A DNA stretch of 64,000 nt from Serinus canaria (lineage: Eukaryota; Chordata; Aves; Passeriformes; Fringillidae), in assembly GCF_022539315.1 (NCBI RefSeq), contig NC_066322.1:15944765-16008764 (forward strand), written 5' to 3'. The notes beneath the pieces were generated by a model. The model saw nothing but the letters and a program-made list of their open reading frames with translations. It ran no database searches and was not told the origin of the DNA. The first letter of the stretch is position 1; the number at the start of each line of letters is the position of its first letter. A program made the position numbers and the translations under genes. Below are positions 50,801 through 64,000 of the stretch, in pieces.

Positions 50801-52805
50801 GGGGGAAATACCTTTTGTTCCTTTTCTGGTTTTGTAGAAGCAACACTGCACCATTACAGTACATACATATACATTATAGAAATCAAGATACAAATTTCAA
50901 GAGAATTTTCACTGACCACTTTTCTGCAGGTTTCACAGTATATGCAAATGGCATTTTTTTGGGGAAAAAACCCACCAACACAAAACTCCTACTCACCGTT
51001 GCTTGTTTGATTTACATTATGCTGTAAGATCCGCTTCTACATTAAAACAAACCTGCAAAATAAAACAAGAACTTACTGCACAGCTGTCATTGTTTTCTGC
51101 TTGTGCCCTAGACTATGAGACAAGACAGATAAAGAAGAAATCCCCAGCCATAAAAGTATTCTATCTTTTTTCATCTCAGGGTAAAAGTATCAACATTCCA
51201 GTGGTCTTCTCTCAAACACGTGTAATTTCCAAACAACATAGCTACAGGCATTGCGATTTTAAAAATCTACCAGGAAGTTGTATCAAATATACACTTGCTA
51301 TTAAATTTAGTGGGCAGAAGAGGGGAAAAGGAAGTTGCATGGGAAGAAAAGCTCTGCATTTGCTACTAGTGCCTTCAAAGTCAGCTATCTCAAGGTCCCT
51401 GAACAAGGAATGATGCACAGAAAGGAAATTGTTACAAATGAATGCTTTAGAAAAATCTTTTTAGCAAAAATGATCAACATATCTGAGATTAAGTGTTGGA
51501 GGACTTGAAGCCTGGGCTTTTCTAATTTCTCACCTTTTCTAAGGCAAAGTTGCATTTATGATTCTAAAGGTTAGCTGGCCCACTTAAAAATTGTAATTTA
51601 TTTATCTGCATAAAAGCTGATCAATGTTAGATAAACTTGTTTTGCTCATGTATCTTTAGAACTAACTATACAAGGTAATTTTTCACTTCCTATTTGGAAA
51701 TTTTGAAGAGACTCCAAAAGCAACTGAAGCTGCACAAAAGCAAGAATGGTATCTCTACAGAACTGGGTCTACTAATGAAGACACAGCTAGCAGCACAGAG
51801 GGTGCTCTACAGAAAGGGTAGGTTGTTCTTATCTAGACGAAATGTTTAGGGCATCATCAGAACTGACTCTGGATGAAGTAATTATCATCACACACCTTAT
51901 CTCATTTTATTCACACACAGCTTTTTGATTCAGAATTCCCCAATCAATCTGCAACTCTCTAGAAGCCCCTTGCCTAAATTACAAAGACAGAGAGTAAGAG
52001 ACGCTTCAAAAGCCTGACTGGATAATATAAAATAACAGAAGATAAGTATTTGAGCTCCTCTTCTTAGACCCAGGACTGTGTCCCAAGTATCACAATAAAC
52101 TGCAGCTTTATGCATGAATGCTACTCAGTATACATACTCATTTCTCAAGTAAGATTTATTACAGAAAAAATACAATTATTTGGTCAGATTTTAAAGTATT
52201 ATTCATTCACCTAGAGAAGCAGAAGAGTTACTTTCAAACAGCAGTGGAGCTCTACTGCATGTTATAGAAAACAAATGCAAAGCTATAGTTATACTCCCAC
52301 AAAAAAAACCAGCCTCCATATATGAAGAGCCAAAACACCTTTCAAAAAAATCAGAAAAAAAGTCAACAGTCATGGCTTTACATGATCAAACATCATGATG
52401 AGCACTAAATCAGACATCTCAGTAAGCCTGTGCACTTTGGCTGGGGAGTGACAACCCCAGTCTAACACTTCCTTAATTAAGAACTACAATGACTCTTCCC
52501 CCGTGCAAAATGGCCTCAACACCTACATCTTCTAAACTTTGCAATGAATTAAACATTAGTAATAACTGTTCTCAACACAGATTTCATGGCTTGTGACTCA
52601 AGTGCAGACAGAATCTTTCAGTCAAAGAAGTGAGCCCAGACAACTCCAGATCACTGGGGTGATACAGTGTCACTACTCTCTGTAGCAGCCCTTCAACAGG
52701 AACACTTTATTTTGGATCAATCAATTGACTAAGTACAGGGTATTTTATGAGAACAATCTATATAGAGGATACTCTTATACTCACTGAAGGTGCACTTTGC
52801 ACAAA

Positions 52806-52835
52806 ACTCAAATGCAAGTACTCTTGCATTTGAGT
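52806..52835. repeat. Perfect 13-bp inverted repeat
   Basis: ACTCAAATGCAAG at 52806-52818 and its exact complement at 52823-52835, separated by TACT. Intronic or 5' flank of ZNF644. No transposon ends seen around it. Confidence 0.9.
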
Positions 52836-55800
52836 ATTCTTTGGATCACAGGGAGCTCACAAACCATGCTGGGGATAAATCTACATCAGGCACAGAGGGA
52901 AAGAGAAGGAAAAAGAGAAGATGGGCCATCATAATTTGGATATTGTCCAGCTAAAGAAGAGGTGACAAGTTTCACAAAGAGATCACCAGCAAGTAAACTA
53001 CTGAAGGACCAAAGGGCTGGTCACTGTAGCCATGCATCAAAAACTTCAAACGGCCCTACAGAATTAACTCCCCTTTTTGGGATTTCAAAGCCTCTGATGT
53101 ACAAAGCTCCACCCAATGCGAGATGGTAATTGCAGTGTCACGCAAACATCTTCATGAAGGCAACACAATCCACAGCACACCAGATCTTAGCCCAAACTAT
53201 TGACAGCATCGAGACTGTTTAAAGCCACCCACCTACACTACTTAACCAGCACTCACATCTCCTCTCAAAGGTCTTTCTGCTGTCAAATAAGATTTCTCTC
53301 ACTCCACTACAAACTCTAACACCTACTATTAATTTCAAGGGTGATGACATTTGAAATAACTGAGCGCCTGACATTCTTTACCAGGAGATTTGAGAAAGGT
53401 AGTTCTCCAAAAATTTCCTTAAGAAAAGGCAAAGATTTCAACATCATAAATGCTTCTGCTTCAATTTGCCTGTCTTAATTCTTATTATCAGGAAAGGAAG
53501 TGGGAATGAAAGTCACTCTCCCATACCAGGTAATAAAAGAGGGCATGAAAAAGGTGACAGAACTGAGTAAGAAATGTAGTTACAGAGCATTCACCTGAAG
53601 GCCTTGATATTCAGAATGAGAAGGGGGTCCACAGCAGGGAAAAAGGACTGCTGTAAAATGGTCAGGCTTCTGATAAGCAGCTTCCTGTTCTAAAATGGGC
53701 AGGGAACAGGAAGTGGAAGAAAAACGAAATCGTAGACATGAAAGAGAACACAAATGCACCCCCAGTGATACTAACCAAAAAAAGATGGGCTGAAAACTCC
53801 TGCAATAATGAAGTATCTCCTAACAGCACATACCCTCCCTCTCTGAGGAAAAAGTTTAACCAACACTAGAATGAAAAGGTGCACAATGACTAAGTAAAGT
53901 TTGTTGTAATAACAGGAGTTTTGACCCATTTGTTTACTATGCAGCCCTTATTTCATAACAGATCTGCGTTGTAACTGACATTTCCACATCCATCCCGGAA
54001 AAGGCACCATCACCTTAACTACCACCTTCTGGAATGACTGCAGCTAGGAATGTAATTCATATGGAAGCTTCTTAGGTGGTTCATTCCACGGGTTTTGTTT
54101 TGCTGTGTGTTGCTGTTTAACACAAAACCAGTTTTGCCCCTATAGCTGATTATGCCTGTGTGGGAAGAAATAAAGAGGAAGAAACAAAGACTAGAATAAC
54201 GAAACTATTCAAACTACATTTGTTGATATAAACTTATAAACTGTGGCTAAACAGTAAATTCCACCAGCTTGACACAACATAGCAAAAAGGCTTGCAACTG
54301 ACTTCATTGCTTAGAAAATTTGATTAGTTAGTCCATAGTGGCAGCTACATTTATTAGAGTATGACCCTCCCAGCATTAAATTCAAATGCAAGGAGTGGAA
54401 TAAATTTCATTCTAATATCTGCTGCAGCTCAGGAAACAAATCTATACTCTTACAAAAATCTAAGAATACTAAATATCAATGCAGGAAAAAACAGCCAGCA
54501 GAAAGCAGAGATTAATAAGGCTATTGCAAGAAAGCCAGAAGTTCATGCCAAAACCGTACATGCAGTATCAGGGATAAAATAATTTCAGGAGACAACTGAA
54601 AAGGCAAAAACTCAGCTGATTAGAGCCTACATCAGTTGATACAGCTGAAAAGCTCTTTAAATACAAGCCTATACTGCCATTTTCCAAACAAGTAGTCAGC
54701 AATGACCTTGTCTGTACAATATGTAGTTTCCTGCTTTCTATTCGCAGGAGCTTTGATCACCTTTGATTTCTATTTAAAAAGTATAAAAACAACTTAATCT
54801 ACATTCTGTACTCACAAATATCTAGAACTAACAGCCAATGTAGACTAAACAATCATTTGAATTTAAACATGAGGTTTTCTAAAACCACAAAATTAATCCC
54901 TTTTGAGAATTTGTAGAAACTCTCAATCTATGCTATTCCAACTGTAGTTTAACCAACTGAATTATATATGCCATAATCCCATTTAGCAAAATTAAATTTG
55001 TAAAAACAAAATAAAAATCACTCTTCTTAAAACAGTTAATGAAGAGCAATACTTAAGAATAGGCAGTTTACCAGTCTGAATTTCCCAGAAGCCAAATAAA
55101 GGAAAATCTTAATAACATGAAGAGACAAGATTTAAATCTTAACTGGAGATACTCCTGACTTCAAAGAATCTGCAGTGAGTGAACAAAAGCAAGCAAGAAA
55201 CTGCAAGAGAGAAGACTGTCTCCTACATTTTGAATCTCCTGCTAAATTTTGAGAGTTATCTGAAAAACAGTTCAAAGAAGTTACAGTTCTTCCTTTGTCT
55301 GCTCATCACAGTAAAAGCCACACGCACAGTTCCCAAAGCTGTGGTAGGGCTTTCACGTGGAAATGTTGAAATCTCTCATTTTTCTACTCGTAGGAAGTTT
55401 TGCTTTTTGACAACACTCCATATGGGACAGTAAGCACTTCAAGGAAACGTGTGACAGCATAGGAAATGAACACAACTGATCATAGCTCAGACCGGGAAGC
55501 TGTTTCAGTCCAAACAAGATTACAAGTAGTTGAATGCAACATTAATAGGAATATCACAGTAGGGAAAAAAGTAGTCTCATAGAGTAGCTTGAATGGAAAA
55601 AAAGGAACCTCTGTTTATATCATCAATTAGGTCGAACAAGTGATTTAATTATTATTTCAAAAATGTGCACACCATAAATTTTAAAAAATTGAAAAGTCAT
55701 CACAGTGAAAAGTATTCTGGTAGGAAGGAGTTTGGATTACCAAAATATATGGGTTGAAAAGGTTATTTTTCCCCTCTATCAGTAAAGAGATCAGATGCAA

Positions 55801-56587
55801 ACATTTGAAGATGTACACAACAGACACCCAATAAAGATGCAAAGATGTCTACAGAGAAGCAAGGGGAAACAAACAATCTGAGAGCTATTATCTTTAATTA
55901 TTAAGCTTACTTTATCCAGTAAGCAAATATGTAACAATGAGCACACAAATGAAAGCATCATAAAAGCAGTAAGCTGAAGCCTCAGTTTGAAGATGTGAGT
56001 CCTGAAAACATTTAGAATTCCAAGACCTTATGAGAAAATACTACCATGTTGTTTCTGAAGGTTACTTATGAATGCAGTTTCTCCCCTCAGCTAACATGAA
56101 CACAATATTCTAAGTATCATTGATATCAAAAAGTTTACAGTCCATCAATACCCTACTAAATTGAATGGCATTCTTCACAATGAGATTTACCATAAATAAT
56201 AAGCTACAGGGAAATAATTCACCATCTTTATAATTTCTCTGCCCATTTAAGCTACAAATCAATCTACCACTTGCATAATAAACATCCATACATTTTCAGT
56301 TACCCTTCAGCCTATTCATTTTGACCACATGAACCAGCTCTTCATTTACTGCACTTATATACCTTAAATATAAGAGCTTTTCTTAAATGGGGAAAGCTTA
56401 AAGCCCAGAATGACATCATCTCTCCATTCCATTCCAAACTACTCATGGCACTGTACATATCCTTGGCATCATCCTTGTCTCTGAACACTCCTCTGTTCAT
56501 TATGCTGGCAGCAAAATAACATCAATACCCTACCTGTACAGGAACTGCCTCTACCCTTCCAGTTATACAATCACTCTGTGCCCACTA

Positions 56588-56605
56588 ATATATATATATA
56601 TATAT
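56588..56605. repeat. (TA)n microsatellite
   Basis: Uninterrupted AT/TA dinucleotides of 18 bp. Simple repeat. Confidence 0.85.
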
Positions 56606-57744
56606 TCCTTCACCATACATCATCCCGTAAGCTTTACACAGAGCACCTCAAAATACAGTGACATGCACTATAAGCACTGCAAAAAAGCATTCCAGAAGAT
56701 ATGAAGATATTTACATGAAATCTTCCCTACCTCGTAAGAAACGGATTATGGTTCCTTAAAAATTTTTAGTCCAAGTTTGCATCTCCCATTTCTCAGATGA
56801 AAAACAACTGAAAATGCAAACCTGGAAAGCTTGATCACTGAAGTGCTTTCTAAGGAACCAACAGCTTTAAGTTTTTTGTGTCCTAAACAAAAAAAGCAAG
56901 CTCTTAGAAACATCTGAGGCAACCTCTTATATGTCAAGGTTTGTTTTAAAAAACTAAACTGCACAGTGATGGTACACATTTGTAGTCATGTCCACTCCTT
57001 TCTCCAGAACTACAGAATTTTAATAAAACCACAACGTTTTTATTAAAGTTAAGCAAAAAAGTAAACAAAGTTTGAGTTAAGATTGTGTCCATCAAATTAC
57101 TGCATCCCCTTTAGTGTACCAGTAAGCAACACCATTCTACAGTTCAAACATCTGTCTTCACATACTACTCATTTTTCTACAACTTCCAAGTTTTATCTTA
57201 TGCATATTTGGCACACATTACTGTAAACAGTTTATCAGCCACACCTCTTACTGAATCAATCCAGTGCCTTTTCAGTCAAAGAAGTCAGAGAGAACCAAAA
57301 CCACAGAGATGAAAAAAGTACAGAAAAATGGGATCTTCTCTAGGTATAAAACACATCATACATATGGGACTTTGAAGAAGAGCAGACACAGTTTACTGTC
57401 AGACCAAACCTGTCCTCAATCTGCCACCTGTGGAATCCTGATAGAGACAGAAATTATTATTCACGCATTCACTGAACTTGACATATCCCTTTCCTGGTGT
57501 AATCCACAAAATAACTCTGAAATTCCTCATTGTAACTGCAACCTATTAATCGAAAACCTGCAAGAAGCTTATGACACAATGCATACACAGACGTCCTTAT
57601 CAAGCAAAGTACAATACAGTTTCCCAAGTAGATTCCACTCTATAATCTGACCCTTATTTATATATCTTGAACCACATTTATAAATCCTCAAACAGAATTT
57701 AGGTTGGACATATTTATTTCAGGCTCAAAATATAAAAAAATCTT

Positions 57745-57763
57745 AAAAAAAAAAAAAAAAAAA
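57745..57763. repeat. A19 homopolymer
   Basis: Nineteen A on the plus strand, preceded by AT-rich sequence with no retrogene body. Simple repeat. Confidence 0.85.
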
Positions 57764-60700
57764 GCTTTGCTGCATGCAGAAAAAACACTCAAGGATTAAT
57801 TTTAGAAAGCCAGAATTATGTTACCATATAAACATATTTTATGAAATACTATCTCGTTACTGCTTTTTTCCCTGCAAGTTGTTTTATAAGGAAATTATGT
57901 TTATTATTAAAATTTAAAACCATTAGGCAATTTTTTTAGTGTAGAAAAGGCAGTAATGAGGTTTTAAAAGATATTTACTAGAAATTAGTTTCTCCACTAA
58001 GCAGACTGGCATTCTAAACCAAAAATGCCTGATGATATCCATTACATCTAAATGGATTAAAATATCTGCTCCCTGTAATGACATTTTTACTTCAAGGCAG
58101 CATCTCACACAACATTTCTAACAGTAGTTAAAGCAGCACATTAATAATCACGCCATGTTCTTACAGTAGCAACAATAATTTCTGGTAGCCATTTTCTTTC
58201 CAGCTTTAACAATGTCTCAAAGCCAATAGTCCTTCCTGCAACCTCAGTACAAACCAAAGGCAGCAAACTGCTCTGCAGTCCTCCCTGGCTACACTCTCCA
58301 GCTGCCTCCCTCCAGACCGTCTCCAGTCCAATGTACTCACCTAGCAGCATTCTCCAGCGCTGCACTCGACTCAGTTTACACTAATGGAAATGTAACAGCA
58401 TGGCAGTTCCCTTTTTAAAAAACCCCAAACGACCCAACCCCCACATTTAGGAGACTGAACAGTTTGCTACTAGAGGATACTTTAAGGGGAGGGCAGCGCT
58501 GTAGTTCATTGTTGTCACCTGCAGGCGCTGAGAACACAGAGCCCAGCACAGGATCACCAAGCCGCAGGCAGCGCCTCGGTCACCGCACCGACTGCAGCCA
58601 CCAACCCCCGCCGATCACAGATTACAACACCAAAGCCAGTGCTGGAGCCAAAAACAACTTCTTAACAGACCTATTCTGAGTATCTCTGAATTTTCTACGT
58701 TGTAAGGCAGACTAGAGTACACATTCATTTCCAAGTCTTCTCTGTGTTTCTAAAGTCTTAAAAATGACAACACTTGAAACACTTTCTTGAATTAAGATTG
58801 CAATGCAGATTTCAAAAAAAGGCTGAGCCTAAAATCCTACAGCTCAAAATTAGTGATAAATGACTATTTTCTTCTTTCCTTTAAAAAAAAAAACTACCAA
58901 AAAATCTCCCCTTCTTGCTATCGTGACAGTTTGAAAAAAAGCAGCAGAGAACAGAAAGTAAATTACATAAACATTTGTAACAGCAATGGCAGGAAATAGT
59001 GAACTGGTATTAACACATAAGTACCCCCTACAAAACAGGATCCTAAGCCCAAATTCAGTTCCTCACAAGTTTGTTCCAGCTGAAAGGGTAGCTATGCTGG
59101 GATCACGAGCTCTAATGCCTGCCGTTGTCTGTCTAGACAGCATTTCTGACATTTCCTGACCATAGCAGGAAAGGGAATCTCCTGTTCCTAGCCTCAGAGG
59201 AAGTGTATTTTCTGTGCCCATGAAAATGTAAAATCTAACAAAAATTTCCTAGAGATTTCACGCACACTTTTCAAAAGTATTCACAAAGCTTTGCTCATTA
59301 AGTGCTAAGAAATGTCTCATTAAGAGCTTACACTTAAAATGAAGGAAGGCTTATGGTGAACTCAGAATTGGTGCAGCAGAGATTTTATTCTGATATCCCT
59401 ATGACAGTACCTTCCAGCAGAGGACAGAGCAGACACTCTGAGTATCACTCCCTGTAAACAGCATTGCTAACTCTCAAACAGCCTTCTTCCTTATCAGAGG
59501 ACTAAGCTGTGACTACAATGAATGTTCCAAGATGAAGAAAATAAACACAGAAAACAATCCCCCAAAAACACCAATCCCAAACCAATCACCTAAAACTATA
59601 AATTCCAGCACTGCCATTCTTCTAGCAAAATCTTTTTCCAAATAAAATATACACATATTTCATACAATAGAATTCAGCCACTGCTTACCAGATTTGAAGT
59701 GAAGCTACAAAACGCCTCCTCTATTTGGGTTGATATATAAGCTATAATCTTTACAATCTATGAAAGAGCACTTCAGGAAGCCACATATAGTTTGCCAGTA
59801 GCATCAGGACTTGCCTTCATTTGGCTGGAGCCTGCTTTTTGGTAACAAAGGAATAATTTTGGTGGAGAAGGAAAGTTATAATATGCTGTCAACACTATCA
59901 CCTTAATAGCCATTGAAAATGTAAAAAATTCATTCCTTGCTGAGTTGCTCAGTGTTCATTTTTGGTTTGGTGACACTGTAAGTTTCCAGCACTGTCATGG
60001 CCTACATAAATAGGTAAAAACTATTCCCTACCTTAGATAAGCTGAGGCAATACAACATAATTAAGCCAGTTGTGTTTTATTTTACACCTTCATGCCAGAT
60101 AGCTGCATTAGTGTTTTCAGAATGGGAACAACAGTCATTTTACAACTGAGGTTATTCTACCAGACCTGGCAAGCAAACTGGGACAAATGCTTCCACATCC
60201 CTCTTTGAAATGTAGTTTGTGACCACTGTCATGAACACTCAATCGAGCCAGTCACACACCACCAGCACCACAACCACAGTTCAGGTCTGACACAGCATCC
60301 ACATCTCGTTAGTAAGCTCCTATTCATGATCGCTGTGTTCAATGGGACAGGCTCCACAAGCTTTATTACTAATGTACTCATCATACAGGAGTGTTTCCTA
60401 CAGTGAAATGTCACAGAGTTTACTGAAGTTACTGCCTTTGCTACAAAATTATTCCATGAAAAGCATTTTGCTATGAAGCAGGTGTTTTCAATATCTACCT
60501 CAAGGACTCGATACTCAAGTTATGCAGAACCTTGAGATCTACTTTCTAAACTGTTTAATAAACATCTCTCCATGCAAGATTGCAAGAAGATGCAGCAGTT
60601 CTATGCAGGCTTCACTTCAAGATCAGGGTTTAATTAATATTTTTCTTCTCAGCACTGAACCCTTTAAATGCTTGTGGACTTATTCACTTCCTTTTGTTTC

Positions 60701-62082
60701 AGGGAAAAGCTTAAGAGCTTTGATTATTTTGCTATTTTAATTAGTTCTTCCAAATACACGAAGGGAAATGGAAAAACTTGGTACTTCCAGCATGCCACAC
60801 CAGTTATCCTCACCTGTGCATATCCAGCCCATTGGCTGTCCTTGATCTGTCAGTTTTCCTAACCAGAGCAGGTTTCCCAATCAAACTTTCAAAAGTAGCT
60901 CAGGAAACAGGAGAGACAAGACAAATACTCTAAGCGTATTTCATATGCTCTACAGTGGGTTACTACGATAGCACGAAAGAACTGGATCTGCATGGGCTAA
61001 GACTGTGTAAAATCCAAGAGTATAAATGGCACAAGTCATTCACATCCTTACTGTTTCAGAATATAGACACGGTTTTTCAATTGAAGCAAAGAAACCTGTA
61101 TGTTTCCCACCCTAAAAAGGACATAACCCCAAGACAGAAATATTTTCTTCTAGCAAGTAAACAGATTATGTTATTTGCAGTAATTACAAAGCTCCTTAAA
61201 ACAAACCAAAGTCAGCACCAAAGATAAAGGAAACTTTGCCATTGTCTTGAACATTCACAATTAAAAAGCTCTGAATACCTTGTTCAAAGGCTTTGTAAAT
61301 TCACAATGACTAATATGTCCCCAAAAGCTTAGTGTTCTATATCAACAGAGGTTCTGGGCCTTCTTTTGGGCCCCTAAATACAGCTGACTATTTGCCTACT
61401 GACTGGCCCCAGAGCTACTATGTTTCATCATCACTGGGAATTTCGTAAGCATACAAGTTAGATTTCAAGACCTCCTCTTTTTCAGTTTTCCACTGAAGAA
61501 AATATAACCAATACTTAAATGCTGAGAGAATATGTATGAATATGAAATCTGGTTTAAATGGATAAAAGGAGCAAGAGTAACTTTTCCTCAAGTTCAAAGA
61601 CAACATATGGAAGCACACTAAATTAAAGCAATTCTGATAAAAAAGTTCAGAACTTACTTAATACCTACTTCAAACAGTTTCAGAGAAAACAAGAGCCATG
61701 AATGACACTGCAGAACTCTGACAAAAGTACAGAAATACATAAGGGATTGTTAAAAATTTAAGGAATAACCTATCTTTATCCTCAGATTCAAAAAACTAAA
61801 GAAATTCTGAGAACAACTAAAGCAGAAAACGAAGTTACAGCACAGACAGGTCCACTTCTCCAAAATTAAGCCTTCAGAATATCCTAACCAAAGCTCTTCC
61901 TTGAACCAGAAAACTCTTTGGAATTTACAACATTTAGAGGAAAACAGTGATATTTGTATCCTTGATTTTTTATGAGGTATAGGCAGCCACAAAGCACTCA
62001 GATTTGTACTTTGGTCTTGAAAAGCCAAGAGGGTTTAGGGGTGGAGGTTTTTTTGTTGTTTTCTGGTCAGAGGTTTTTTTTT

Positions 62083-62103
62083 GGGGGGGGGGGCGGGGAG
62101 GGC
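62083..62103. repeat. G-rich run, possible quadruplex
   Basis: Eleven G, then C, GGGG, A, GGG. It is preceded by T-rich sequence with further G clusters (62037-62073). On the minus (transcribed ZNF644) strand it is C-rich, so any quadruplex would form on the non-transcript DNA strand. Confidence 0.7.
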
Positions 62104-63192
62104 TGAGAAGTGAGATGGGTTTTTTTACATTAATAGGATTGTCCTGTGGAAAAGTACTGGTAACTTTAACAGTTTTGCATTCTTTCAAATCACTGCTGAT
62201 TTAAGATCATACAGGTTTGGTTTTTATTTCTGAATGGTAAAATCTCCTTTAAGGACGGGAAGAAATGCTAATGAATCTACAGTGACAGGAAACATGAAGA
62301 AAAAGAATAGCCTCAAGCAGGTAAAAAACAGAGCACTCTTTCCTGCTGAAAATGGCATTCTGGAAAATTACTTTTAAAAACTGAAGGAAAGTTAAGGTAA
62401 AACTCTCTGTCATAACAAAAGTGAAACCACAGAGATATTTCTTTGGACAAAAGCACCCTAGCTCCTAGTACTAGTATCACTAAGTTGGAAAAAAACTTTG
62501 ATCAAAGAAGATCATGGAAACCACAACACAGGTGATCTCTAATTAATCCTCCCTTCTTTATATTTACATCCTTTGAAAATAGCATGCATCAGCACACTTC
62601 AGGAGCAGCTTACTTGCTGCTGATGGACCTAAAGCAAAGAAATATATTAAATAGAACTTTATTTAAAACAGCACCCTGTATCATAAAGATCAAAGCAATC
62701 ACCTTGCAGAAGTCAAACAAACCTATTTCTCTCTAAATGACCCAAAACAACTAAAACCCCCAAACTAACTCATCATTAATGCTCCAAATTACATGAAGGA
62801 AGGTCCTGCTGTGATACTGCAGTACTTCTTATGCAAAACTATCAACTCAGCTCTCTAATTTCCTAATGGACATAGCTGAACTTCTGAAATAACTAAGGAA
62901 CATGGATGCCTTCAGTTTTACTGAATGTCAGTACATTATCCTAAATATTGTCTTCATTTAGAACTTTGTATGATGTTCCAAAACACAATATTCCAACTTT
63001 AAATTGGTTGTCTATATACAAATATTGATAAATATCTGTAAAGATATACAGACAAAGAAACACAACTGCTTATTTGTTCTTGACATAACTCCTCACTAGA
63101 CAAGTCAACATCTCTGCTCACCTCTGGTAACACTTCATTGGACTAAAAAAATGGAAGGCAAATTCCAAAGTTGTTTTTAGTGTCTAAAAGAC

Positions 63193-63247
63193 ATTTCTAA
63201 AAATGAATTATCACAGTACCTGCATGGTATTTTTAGAAATACTGTGA
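63193..63247. repeat. Two interlocked inverted repeats
   Basis: ATTTCTAAAAAT (63193-63204) pairs with ATTTTTAGAAAT (63229-63240). TCACAGTA (63211-63218) pairs with TACTGTGA (63240-63247). The order A-B-A'-B' is that of a pseudoknot, although A' and B' share one base. Confidence 0.85.
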
Positions 63248-64000
63248 CGTTTCAGTTATATAGGAACCTGAATGGCTTCTCCCAAGCATAATTTCTATTT
63301 CTGCACTCTCCTTTGTGCAAAAATACATTATACCTTTTAGTGCTCATTACTGCTGGTAAAACACTGAAAAGCAATAGCAGTCCTACTGCTGTAGTAGAGA
63401 GAGATACCTGGAAACAGTTTTTTTCAGGACAAGCTGTTCTTCTTCCTCTCCAAATCTTACACATGCCAGGAAAGAAACAATCTCTCTCATCCACCAGCTC
63501 TTTCAGCCACACGTACAGCAGTGAGAATCGCACTGAACATCCCCAGCAAGCCTCACCACCTCCAAAGTCTGGGAACAAGGGCCTGGCATTTAGGGGAACA
63601 TAGCACAGACCACTAGTGATGTACTTACTCCAAAACACTAACAACAGGAAAGGTCTCTAAGATTCCATGCTAAAGCAGCTCACCAACAAGTCAACTACTT
63701 TTCATCACCTGAATCACTACTGTCCAACACAGTCAAGACTTTACAAGGACACAGAAGAAGCCAATCGCTATCCTAAACCACTTTTGTATGAAAACAAGTT
63801 AAATAAAACAAATGCTCAGTAGTTTCCTCAAAGCAAAGATCTAGAAAGATCATGGACAGTACTTGCTTTCTTCGGTTTACGTAACACACAAGCAACCTTT
63901 CCACCTTTGTTTCTGTAGCATTTCAGCTCAGCTTGCATTCCAGACATTCAGTTCTACTCCCTCCCATTTTGTAATTGCTCCAAACCCTTCCAATTTTTTC

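Larger units (their letters stand above)
41860..64000 (-). other. Probable long first intron or 5' flank of ZNF644
   Basis: 22 kb of repeat-poor, AT-rich sequence (locally more GC near 58300-58660). I find no CpG-island promoter, no credible coding exon and no RNA gene. Local structures include a 13-bp palindrome (52806-52835), a short (TA) tract (56588-56605), an A19 tract (57745-57763), a G-rich tract (62083-62100) and interlocked inverted repeats (63193-63247). Human ZNF644 has a long 5' intron, so the promoter is probably beyond the window. Confidence 0.55.

Noticed and set aside
51003..51413. 136-codon plus-strand ORF
   Set aside because: No recognisable family and random-looking composition in intronic sequence.
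57264..57650. 128-codon plus-strand ORF
   Set aside because: No domain, composition of intronic AT-rich DNA, antisense to ZNF644, no supporting signals.
63252..63644. 130-codon minus-strand ORF in ZNF644 orientation
   Set aside because: No match to ZNF644 or any family I know, and a shadow ORF overlaps it on the other strand.
1..64000. CRISPR arrays, bacterial operons, rRNA or tRNA genes
   Set aside because: No regularly spaced repeats of CRISPR type, no cloverleaf-compatible sequence found, and the gene structure is clearly that of a vertebrate nuclear genome.

Overview
This is a vertebrate nuclear chromosome window, most likely from a bird and probably a songbird. It has long AT-rich introns with GT/AG splice sites, CpG-island clusters next to repeat-poor noncoding DNA, no operon-like gene packing, and one degenerate LTR-like repeat (about 17600-18320) of a kind I recall from passerine genomes. 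Almost all the listed open reading frames are chance ORFs. The one convincing protein-coding gene is ZNF644, a C2H2 zinc-finger protein of the WIZ/ZNF644 family, on the minus strand.

Layout. Positions 1-7760 are noncoding but rich in candidate regulatory sequence. They hold four CpG-rich blocks (about 1586-1770, 2030-2405, 3628-3945 and 6225-7275), a near-consensus CTCF core inside the last block, a 9-bp tandem repeat, and a dense cluster of TAATTA homeodomain sites (7310-7745). In human, BARHL2, a homeobox gene, lies next to ZNF644 on its 3' side, so I infer that this end of the window is the regulatory flank of BARHL2. No homeodomain coding sequence is present here. Positions 7761-25000 are intergenic, with a near-perfect 38-bp-arm hairpin (11211-11292), a tRNA-like repeat remnant, a compound minisatellite, TAATTA-bearing candidate enhancers and the LTR-like repeat. 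Positions 25000-41900 hold the ZNF644 coding exons, 3'UTR and one candidate 5'UTR exon. Positions 41860-64000 are probably the long first intron or 5' flank. The promoter and first exon are not recognisable and probably lie beyond 64000.

ZNF644 is reconstructed from five coding exons: 40477-37480, 37312-36707, 34167-34045, 26985-26883 and 26399-26207. All phases are compatible. The joined CDS is 4023 nt, or 1340 residues plus stop, close to the roughly 1327 residues I recall for the human protein. Three consecutive exons each carry a related finger ([27 protein letters not shown]). The third, on a symmetric in-frame 123-bp exon, has Tyr in place of the last zinc-ligand His. A candidate upstream exon at 41787-41859 would place a 22-codon uORF in the leader, whose stop abuts a second uORF that overlaps the main ATG.
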